Shown in pieces: positions 55,501 to 64,000 of a stretch of DNA of 64,000 nucleotides. The position numbers and the translations under genes were made by a program. Position 1 is the stretch's first letter. Each line of letters begins with the position of its first letter. Under the pieces are notes generated by a model, which saw only the letters and a program-made list of their open reading frames with translations, was not told where the DNA came from and made no database searches. Source of the DNA: Aptenodytes patagonicus (taxonomy: Eukaryota; Chordata; Aves; Sphenisciformes; Spheniscidae); the NCBI RefSeq assembly GCF_965638725.1, contig NC_134963.1:6083501-6147500 (forward strand). The letters run 5' to 3'.

Positions 55501-58500
55501 CTTTTTTAAGGAGTTGTCTGTGCAGTGGCTTTACAGAGTAGGTTGTGTCATCTATGTTCCCTGTTACCCTTGAAGTAACCTTTAAAGCATCTTCCAACAG
55601 CTTCTCTGTAATTCCACCAACTTCCAGAGTCTTTACCTAAATATTTCTCACTGTTGTTGTTCTCAGTCTCAGCAGCTCCTGATTGTCCTTAGTTTGTTTT
55701 CTGTGTTCTTTTTTTAACCAGGAATGTCAGAGAGAGAGCGGCAAGTCATGAAGAAGCTGAAGGAAGTGGTAGACAAACAGAGGGATGAAATCAGAGCAAA
55801 GGACCGGGAACTCGGACTTAAAAATGAGGATGTAGAGGCTGTAAGTGGCTCTTAGTCTTCCTATTTCTCTTCTTTCTCACCCATACTTCCATAGCCTGGT
55901 TTTAAGTTAATGTAGAATTTGTAAGCAATGCCAGATTATTAGTCCAATAACCGAAGTGTCTGGCATAACTGTGGAGTGTCCAAAATCATTAGGCAGTCTT
56001 CAGTGCAGAAACACACCCTCAGCTGCGTTCGGAAGGACCAGGCACGCTTGGAACATGACTGGAAACCAGTGCAACAAGAGAGGAAGATGGGGGAAGGACA
56101 GGTTGTTTTATTTGTTTCCATAAAGACCTGATACCTCCCCCCTTTCATGGGAACAGGACAGGTAACTTTCTCTGGCTTCTTGAATCTCTTTCTGCTTTGG
56201 CAGCGCAGACTTCCTCAGCACCCCCATGCCTCACCCCACCCGGAGATCCCTGCTGTAGGAGAGCGAGCTACTGTATATTATATATATAGTCTCTGCAGAG
56301 TTTGGCAGCAGGGACTCCACACACACACTCCCACACCAGGGATGCAATGTGGATTACCTCTTTGCACAGGAAGGGGGTAGGAGGAGGGGGCCTGAGCCCA
56401 GCCCAGGTCACTCACTTTTGCCAGCAGTGGACAGGTCACTGAGAGGATGAGTGGCCCTGGGGACCACAGCACAAGATCCAGGTTTAGTCTTAGATGAATC
56501 ACAGACTCCACTGTGGCTTTGGGAATCACATGATGTCTTGGTTCTTTCTGTGTCAGGAGGAATGACCTCCTTACCCATATTTTGCTTCCCATCCTCACGC
56601 TGCCTCATCTCCTTAGGCCATGGGACTTTTCTGGTGCTAGTGAGGGCCAGGCCTAGATGATCTCTGCTCTACCCACGTGCCTCTGGCAGGTGCTGTGGCC
56701 TTTCAAATTGGTGCTGTCCATACAATGCCCAGCAGGTCACATCCTGCCTTATGAGAGAGCCTGAGAGCTCAAAGCAAAGTACTTATAATATAAACTGAAT
56801 ACTGAGGATTCCACTGCCTTGTCTTTCTCTCTTCTACTCTGGGTTAAGATTTGATTCAGAATCCTGTAAGCCACCCTGTCCTTGAACTTTGCTTTTTTGA
56901 AACGTAATATCAGAAGTGATGGATTTGCTTTTAGCTGGAGAATTCCCTGTGCTAGGGGAAAAAATGCCTCTTTACTCTGGAAACCAATTAAGTTTTGGTG
57001 ACTGCAACTGTAGTAGATAATTAGATATTAAAAAAACTAATCTGGGGGTGAGGAGGAGAAGGAGGGGGGAGAATTTTCCAGATTAAATTCAACCGGAGCC
57101 CACTACTTTTTCTTTGTCATAATGTTTGGGACTCGGCCATCATGGCTTGCATCAATGTTTTGCAGCTTCAGCAGCAACAGAACAGATTAATGAAAATTAA
57201 CCATGACCTGCGGCACCGGATCACCGTCGTTGAGGCTCAGGGGAAGGCGCTGATTGAGCAGAAGGTGGAGTTGGAAGCATATCTGCAAACCAAGGAGCAG
57301 GAGATGGGCAACCTGCGAGCAGAGCTGGGGAAACTGAGAGAAAACCTGCAGGGGGAGGACAGCCAAAATGGGGAGGAAGTAAAGGTAAGAGGCACCTTAA
57401 GTGACTTTTTAAACAGCCTTTTAAAATGCTTTGGACTTCATACCAAGTACCTCTTCTTTGGATAAATGTGATTGATACACATCAGAGGCAATGGTGGGAC
57501 TCGAGGACAGCATCTTGTGTTCAGGTGTGACTTGCAGAGAGCAACGTCACTCATTGCACTGTGACAGGAAGGGCCCCGTTAGGATGGATGATGACCCAGT
57601 GGAACAGACCCCTCCTTTCTAAAGGAGAGAACTGGTCGCACAGAAGGCAGAGTGGCAGCACAGATTAGCAGTGGGATGTCTGCATTAGGAAACGGCTCTC
57701 CCCTTAGACTTGGCTACCCATCGTACATCCTAGGGAGTGTAACCTTTGGGTCATGCACTAGGCTGCAGAATTCACCAGATACCAGAACAAATCATTGCTT
57801 CAAAAGAGAGCGTTCTATTAAAAACATCGCGAGGCAATCCAAAAGCTCTGGAGTATCAACTGTTAGTTTGTATTGGAGGCACATAGTGTTTTGGTAGTTC
57901 TGTATTAGTATGTTTGGGTTCATTTTGTTTGTACACATCAACCCCTTCCCCCAAAGGAAAACAAACTGATCCCTTAACAGTCTGGGTTTTCCAAAAGATA
58001 GACAGCTGACAAGTAGCTTAAGCCTTGCTGAGTATGCAAATATGCAAGCCCTAATGGGTCCCAAAGCTGCAATGTGCTATGACGGCGGTGGCATGTGAAC
58101 CATAGTAGAAAAGAAATTGTGTCAGAATGGGTCCCAGAGACAATGCAGAACTTGGCACACTTGGTCCTCGCAGTGCTTATGGCGCTTTTGATCTGTCAGG
58201 ACTATTGCTACCAAGTCAACGTATAAATATTTGAAGGCACCTTTTAGAGGAACCAACTTTGGCCCTGTTTCTGCTTTCGTTGTGGTGTTACTAGCACAAA
58301 TGTTCATGAAAAGCAAATGTTACTGCTTGCATACTCAAGTACTTGCAGGAACAGGCAAAGTGACAATCTGCAAATTGAGTTGGTGCTGAGATCAGAGCAG
58401 TAGGAATGCAAACTTGAGGGGAGCTTCATGAGAAAAAGATGCATCTCTGACCTGTTGCATCCCTTAGCCCTCTTTATGGTTCCCGTTATTTTTGTTTGTG

Positions 58501-61500
58501 CGTATGACACTACTTCTGTCTTATTAAAGCAAATGTGCTGTATTTCCCTTTCCTAATTCTGCTCTTAGAAGAGTACAAAATAGGGTAAGGGGTATCGTGA
58601 TACGAAAGAACTCTAAAGGAGCACTATCATATAGATCTGTTTGGCTGGATGTGTTGGTAGGAGCTCCAGTACCAAGCGGCATTGTAAATGCCCGATAGAC
58701 TGCAGCAGAGAGTGAAACATCCAATTCACTTGTAGTAGGCAGGAATACCCATCAAGAAGCAGAGGCAAAGGCTGATGGGTCCCCCCTGGAATGTGACAGC
58801 CAGTCTTGTGTTAACATGTCTCTGCTGAACTGGGCAAGCACTGTATTAATAATGAAAAGGATGATTTCATTGCTGTTAATTCAGCCAGGACACCCAGCTT
58901 TGTAAACGGGGCTGTGGAGCCGAGGCCTGGAGCCAGCAGGAGTGAAAGTGTCTTCAGACTGGAGAGAAAGGATGCATTCTTTACCTCTCTCTAACTCACC
59001 AGTTCCATGGCAATGGCGCCTCTTCTAATTAGAGCTGTTCCCCGCTCTCTCTGCCAGGATGATGGTTAGACAGGAATTGCAGCGGCAAGCAGAAAGCTAG
59101 AATAGCTGCATGCTCTGGAATGGACATTGCTTGTTGGCTTCAGTCAAGTACATTGGCATTGGCTACAGGCTGCTCAGTCTTTGCTGATCTGAGCAAAATC
59201 TAGCAAAAATAGCTTATTTGGGCAAAGGTGTGGGGCAAATATACAATCAATAGAAGAGGCATCAGCTCCGACCCTAATCTAGAGGGGTGAAGAAGAGGAA
59301 AAGCGTTTGGGTAATTTCCCTTGAACCTCGTTAGGTTGTATCAATCTTTATTTATTGTAGTCTGTGTAAAAAAAAAATGCATTTGGATGAATGGGGTGAA
59401 TCAAACAAATGGACAAGCGAGCATTGCTGTGCCGCTTTGTTCTTGCAGGACAAGGACTGCAGTCCCCGCTGTAGAAATTGATATTGCATCAACCTTAGCC
59501 CAGCCGAGTTTAACCTGAAGTCATTTATCAATAGATAGCAAAACTGTTTCACAAACACATGAGCTCAAAAGAGGGTAGGATCAGGCTTACAAAAAATGGA
59601 CTCTGTTTAAGAATTTCAGTACTTAGCTCCTCAAATTTCCAGCTTGTATCCCAGCGACGCATCACTGCGCCACAGGAGCTCTGAAACTCTGATCTCTGCA
59701 TCCTACTAGGAGGACGGGTGGCTGACCTGGTTGCTGGCATCTCTGATTTCATGTGCTGGCTTTTAGTCAGTCCTTGCAAAAAGCATCACATTTCTAATGT
59801 ACTTTGCAACATTTCTAATGTACTTTGCTGGAACAGAGTGCCCTGCATTTATTTGTATTGTTAGAAATCCTACAGACCTCTAAAGGCTCGCAGCTGCTTT
59901 TCAGCATCTTGATTCTGAGTACCCTTCCTTAAAGCTTGTGATTTCTCAGTAACTGGTCCTCAGCTCTGCAGCCACTGAGTGGAACAACAGTAGAGGACCT
60001 GAATGATGGTCTTCTCTGTGCTGTGTTTATACAGACCACATTTTCACAAGCAGTTAGAGCTGAATAGTTCTGTGCAAGTGCTAGAGTCTACCTGGGTGAC
60101 AGGAAGCAGCCCGACAGGCCTGGGAATCCAGCCATGTGCCTAGAGTGCACTTCTGGCTTGTTGGGAGCCACAGAAACTGGGGGGTAGGAGATAAAATTCC
60201 TCCAAGCTTCCAGTGAACTCTTCTCAGAGGAAAAGAAGAGACAAGGGTACACGTGTATAAATGCCTCATCTGGCATTCATCTGCAATTTTCTTCCACTTT
60301 GTAGCTAGATCCTGGTGCTAACACCAATCCTGCTTTTTTAATAAAGGCATTAAGGGGTTATAAACTTAAATCTCCATTTAATATGTTTACATCCAAAGGA
60401 GCTTTCTCTTTGTGGGAGGAGAGCTGGAAGGAACTGTTATGATCTTCACTAGGCAGTTTTTTCAGTGTTTATATAAAAGGCTGATGTTTGATTTACCCCA
60501 TTTGTTAAAAGTATTAATTCCTTAACCTGACTTCTTTATCAAAAATTGGACTATACATTTTCAGTGGACTTTCTGGCAGTCTGGATTCCCCAGAAATTTC
60601 TCCACAAGAAAACTTACCACCTATAAGGTGGCTCAAGTTGGACCCTGTGTTCAGGCCTGCTAGAAACAATTGGTGGTTTTGTTTTGCCAAACATGTAACT
60701 CTATGAAAGATTCCTGTGAGCACAGGGCTTTGGTTGTAGGTCACAAAACTTGGGTCTTCCTCGTTCGCAAGCTTCCCCTGAACACCAGGTGAAGAGAGGT
60801 AAAACAGAGCTCAGAGCATCTTTCAGAGGCTTGCCACGGTCTCACCAGTCCTGTGTGGGTCATCAGTCGACCTGAGCACAGGAAAGAACAAAGTGATCAG
60901 ATCACTGAGCTGTTCTTGCTGACAGTCTTTAACATGAAAAACAAATTCCTTCTACATTTTTTTTCCTCTTAAAATTGCTGTGTTTCTCTTAAAAGAGGAT
61001 TTAATAGTGCTGAAAGGAAGAGGTTGGGAAGTAGACTGATAAATACTTCAAACTCCTCAGACATGCACTCGCATGGTGAATTTAAAGCCCACGTTTCACT
61101 TCCTAGGCAGAACCAAACAATGATGACTGCCTCTCAGAGTCAGAAAAGATGGCAATGGACTTAAAAGATCCGAATCGTCCAAGATTCACCTTGCAGGAGC
61201 TCCGGGATGTCCTTCATGAGAGGAATGAATTGAAATCTAAAGTGTTTTTACTTCAAGAGGAGCTTTTATATTACAAAAGGTAGGTTAGATCTCCTCTCCT
61301 GTTGCATGCTATACACAGAGGAGCCATAGGGCAGGTCTAGAAACAATAAATGTTCTCTTAAGTAGTGTCCAACAAGCTTATATTTCTGCAAAAGCTTAAA
61401 GCAGAGATTGCAAGCATACAGCTTTAGTTTGAATCTGGTCCCTCAAAATTGGGAAAAACTATGTCCTTCTCTAACTCCCAGGTTCCCCCTGTATCTTAGA

Positions 61501-61910
61501 AAGATTACAAACATTTAATACTTTTGAACTTCAAAAATGAGGATAAAAGTGGGTCTAAAATGAAAATTCTAGAACTTTTATTCAATGCATTCCTCTTCTC
61601 CCTCTCCTTGTCACAATGGGAAGAAAATATTGAAAGGAGACCCAGTTCTAGGTGCTGTTCCTTGGTTGACAGAAAAATCTCCCATTGATTTCAATGAGCT
61701 TTGAACAGATCTTTTTGTACTTCTTCATCAACAGTACTACCTCAGAGTGAATTTTAGAACTTAAAGTGCTTCCATAGCTTGGGAGGAGAACATTAATTAT
61801 CTTTTCTTTCTTTCAAGTGAGGAAACAGAAGAAGAGACTAGATCCCCTCAACCTACACCCATAATTCAGTCAAAACCCTCAACTCAGCCTGAATCTGGAA
61901 TCAAACGACT
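46048..61910 (+). CDS. RILPL1: RILP-like protein 1, exons 1-6 (partial; last exon beyond the right edge)
   Basis: RILPL1 is a coiled-coil protein of the RILP family that regulates ciliary membrane content and binds LRRK2-phosphorylated Rab8/Rab10 through its RH2 domain. Exons: 46048-46341, 50031-50181, 55722-55840, 57166-57384, 61107-61279, 61818-61910; 349 codons plus 2 bases. The RH1 domain is in exon 1 (ELTVMDVYDIASAVGQEFER, then CEAIARLMPKVVRVLEILEV). Coiled coil runs through exons 2-4 (QIAQLQEENKQLMTNLSHKD, MKKLKEVVDKQRDEIRAKDR). RH2 is in exon 5 (DPNRPRFTLQELRDVLHERN). Exon 6 ends ESGIKRL, where the human protein goes on FSFFSRDKKR. That final exon, about 50 residues, is not found before 64000. 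Intron 2 has a GC donor (AAG then GCAAGT at 50182). Human RILPL1 is about 403 aa from memory. Confidence 0.97.
46441..46460. repeat. Uninterrupted C20 run
   Basis: Twenty C in a row 100 bp after the end of RILPL1 exon 1, within a GC-rich block. Such a run can form G-quadruplex or i-motif structures and is prone to length error in sequencing. Confidence 0.9.
48468..48510. repeat. AT-only low-complexity stretch
   Basis: 43 bp of A and T only, built of AATA, TATA and ATTT units with partial dyad symmetry (AATAAATA against TATTTAT). In RILPL1 intron 1. Confidence 0.85.
50675..50710. repeat. Perfect 12-bp hairpin in RILPL1 intron 2
   Basis: TATTCTAGGAGA (50675-50686) and TCTCCTAGAATA (50699-50710) are exact reverse complements with a 12-nt loop. 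A further GGAGAGA follows directly, so an alternative short hairpin (TCTCC/GGAGA) is possible. Confidence 0.85.
53047..53086. repeat. Pyrimidine tract (T with C) ending in CAG
   Basis: A T-rich tract of about 40 bp with single C and G breaks, ending TTTTCAGCTG. It looks like a splice acceptor, but no conserved exon follows. Confidence 0.75.
55841..57165 (+). other. RILPL1 intron 3
   Basis: 1.3 kb with no recognised feature apart from a short TATATATA stretch near 56274-56288. Confidence 0.6.
57385..61106 (+). other. RILPL1 intron 4
   Basis: 3.7 kb with no recognised gene or interspersed repeat. A 20-bp unit is tandemly doubled at 59788-59828. The donor region carries two in-frame GT sites six bases apart (57379 and 57385). 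Confidence 0.6.
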
Positions 61911-64000
61911 GTAAGTAGCGTATTTTCTAAGGATACTGGATATAGTCTGCGAGTACTAAATGTTTCTTATGGGTAGGACAATTTTAAAGAATTTAAAAGT
62001 TAAGATAACCACATCCCTAATGTATATGGGAGAGGCATTGAAGGGAGCACTTGACAGGTACCATGAAACAGCAGTTGGCTTTGGCCAAAACTTTTGCCTA
62101 GATCTGGGACAACTTTCAGTCTCAGATTATTTCCTGTGGTACCTTTTGCTCCCTACGTGCAGACCGCAGCAGGGAGTCCAACAGTACTCCATGTGCTTGT
62201 GTTTATGGGCCAGACTGGTGTGCCCAAGGAGCCCGCTCCAGTTCTCGTGTTTCCTTCTTAAGTACACTGTTCAGGCCAACCAAAAGAGCATGTGTTGCAA
62301 TGTTTTATTATAGCCGGTATGAGGTGATGAGCTCTTAAACACGGACACCTGACCTTCCCAGAGAATTTTCTTGTCTGGGCCACGTACTCATACTCCAAAG
62401 GGAGGTGCTACTAGTTGTGTTCTTAACCAGAGCACCGCTCAGCCTGTCCTGTGTGCCCAAAACTGAAGTCAGTGCCAGATCTTGGTGTGCAAGGATTGTA
62501 GGAACAATGCTCCTGTTCAAATGCAAGTCCCAGTTCCTTAACACACAGATCCTAAGGTGGTGGAGTGTCAGAAACTGCTGGCCCCCAGGTCATGCTCGGA
62601 AGACGTGTAAAGAGTGTTGTTCACAAGTAAAACCAGCCGCAGACCTGTAGCAGTTGGGTGTGGAGAGCAAGGTTTCCCCATGACCTCACTGTGCCCGTTT
62701 CCCTGTTGACCTAAGCCTTTAGACCCCGACTTGCACTATGTGTACAGCACAAAACTCTTGTTTGCTGAACAAATTTGCTGCTGGAGAGGATGCTAGCTTT
62801 CTTGGCTATAAAGAACCCCACCTTCTTCTGGTGAAGTGTTTAATGTTGCTGTCCAAAACCTAAGCTTACTGTCAGAGGTGTGCATTTACTAGTATATGAC
62901 TTAATTATAAAATCACAGCGTTAGCCAATCCATTTGTCCGTTGAAACTCCCTCCTTGTACATTTATTTATTCCTAATTAAGTCCTGTAACCTTATAGCAA
63001 GTCTCTGAATTTTTGTGATACTGGAAGCTTAACTTTTTTAACTGCATAAATGATTTTGGAACAGTCATTTGTTTCCACATAAAAAGCTCTTCCATCCTGT
63101 CCCCATGTCCATAACCTTCAGTTCTTGTTTAATAATAGCAGCAGCCCTGTGAGAGTAAGTTCCATTGGAAGATCTGGACTGATCCAAAACACCATAAAGT
63201 CAGGAGGGCACTTTGGATTATTTTCAGTAGACTCCAGCTTCTGTCTGTGCCGCTTTGTTTGCTGAGAGAACCCTTCCTCTCACATGACTAGAAAATACAC
63301 TTTGAGTTTGGACTTAAGTTTTCATTCTGCAACTGCGATGATGATACTACTACTTTGCCTCACAAGATCTCCACTGTAAAGCTTCTCTTTTCTTTTAAAT
63401 TTATTTTAGTACTTTTTAAAGCTTATCCCATTGTGGGGGATGGCTGGTTTCACCTTACGCGGTTTGTGTTGACTGCAGTTACCATGCTTGATTTATGAAG
63501 CAAAGGCAGCATAAAAATGTAAATAGACGTTGTAAGACAGAGCACATGCTGACGAGGTATTAGCTGTGACTCTGCCTTCTGCATACATGTGTAAGCAACG
63601 CAGGGAGCCATGGCAGGAGGCACATAAGTGTTTTCAACCAGTCATCTCAGTGCTTTCTTCCTCTCTGTTAATTTATTAGTGAAAACCTGTTGAGCATCAG
63701 ATCATTCAATCAATGCACATTTTCAGACACCTGTCTAATCTTTCTGTTTCTCAAATTCTGTGTTAAATTCATATAACTAAACCTGCACACAATAAAACAT
63801 AAAATCGTGTTGTTTTGGCCCCTTTCAGAAAAGGCAAGAGTCCTGTTCTGCCAGACAGTGGAAGCACGTATTGAACCTGCTGATAAGATGAAATTACTTT
63901 CTTTAGCTGTCATGCTCTGTCCCCAGGTTTCTTTCTGCTCTCTCTTCCTTCAGCCATCGTATTACATAAGGGAAGATAAAACCGTCTACTTAAGTAACCC
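61911..64000 (+). other. RILPL1 intron 6 (runs off the right edge)
   Basis: 2.1 kb after the exon 6 donor GTAAGT. I looked for the last RILPL1 exon (FSFFSRDKKR-like reading) and found none. No other gene is recognised. Confidence 0.6.

Larger units (their letters stand above)
50182..55721 (+). other. RILPL1 intron 2 (GC-AG)
   Basis: 5.5 kb. The donor is GCAAGT after GAAG, required to join HE-G to MSERER in frame; no GT donor fits nearby. The acceptor is TTTTTTTAACCAG at 55721. The intron holds a 12-bp inverted repeat at 50675-50710 and a pyrimidine tract at 53047-53086. No gene or CR1 copy is recognised inside. Confidence 0.85.

Noticed and set aside
63825-63875. CCCCTTTCAG near the right edge as acceptor for the last RILPL1 exon
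   Set aside because: The downstream reading does not resemble the expected FSFFSRDKKR end and soon hits a stop. The true last exon should lie beyond 64000.

Overview
The window is vertebrate nuclear DNA, almost certainly from a bird. Every coding region is split into short exons with splice junctions that keep phase. Introns are compact, start codons sit in CpG-rich islands, and the only interspersed repeats I recognise are three short CR1 LINE tails (about 2.1, 7.7 and 12.9 kb), the typical avian retroelement. I could not determine the species.

Seven protein genes are present: ATP6V0A2 (-, 5' exons only), TCTN2 (-), GTF2H3 (-), EIF2B1 (+), DDX55 (-), TMED2 (-) and RILPL1 (+, last exon missing). 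This matches, in inverted orientation, the gene order I know from human chromosome 12q24.31. I assembled each gene exon by exon. Five are complete: TCTN2 691 aa, GTF2H3 308 aa, EIF2B1 302 aa, DDX55 597 aa and TMED2 208 aa. No gene shows a broken frame.

Layout: 1-4157 holds ATP6V0A2 exons 4 to 1; 5242-15938 TCTN2; 17567-22046 GTF2H3; 22212-26468 EIF2B1, head-to-head with GTF2H3 across 165 bp; 27053-35507 DDX55, tail-to-tail with EIF2B1; 37336-42824 TMED2; 42825-46047 an intergenic gap with CpG islands at both ends; 46048 to beyond the right edge RILPL1.

The genes are housekeeping and do not form one pathway: V-ATPase a2 subunit, ciliary transition-zone tectonic, TFIIH p34, eIF2B alpha, a DEAD-box ribosome-biogenesis helicase, a p24 cargo receptor and a Rab-effector-like cilium protein. 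TCTN2 and RILPL1 share a cilium link, and RFX X-box motifs occur upstream of TCTN2 and in the TMED2-RILPL1 gap.

I found no new multi-gene system. The points worth a second look are RNA-level and regulatory: a textbook U12-type intron in GTF2H3, two GC-AG introns (one with a competing out-of-frame GT donor), a 21-nt in-frame microexon in TMED2, 3'UTR inverted repeats in EIF2B1 and TMED2, a duplicated 38-bp intronic element in GTF2H3, and the X-boxes.
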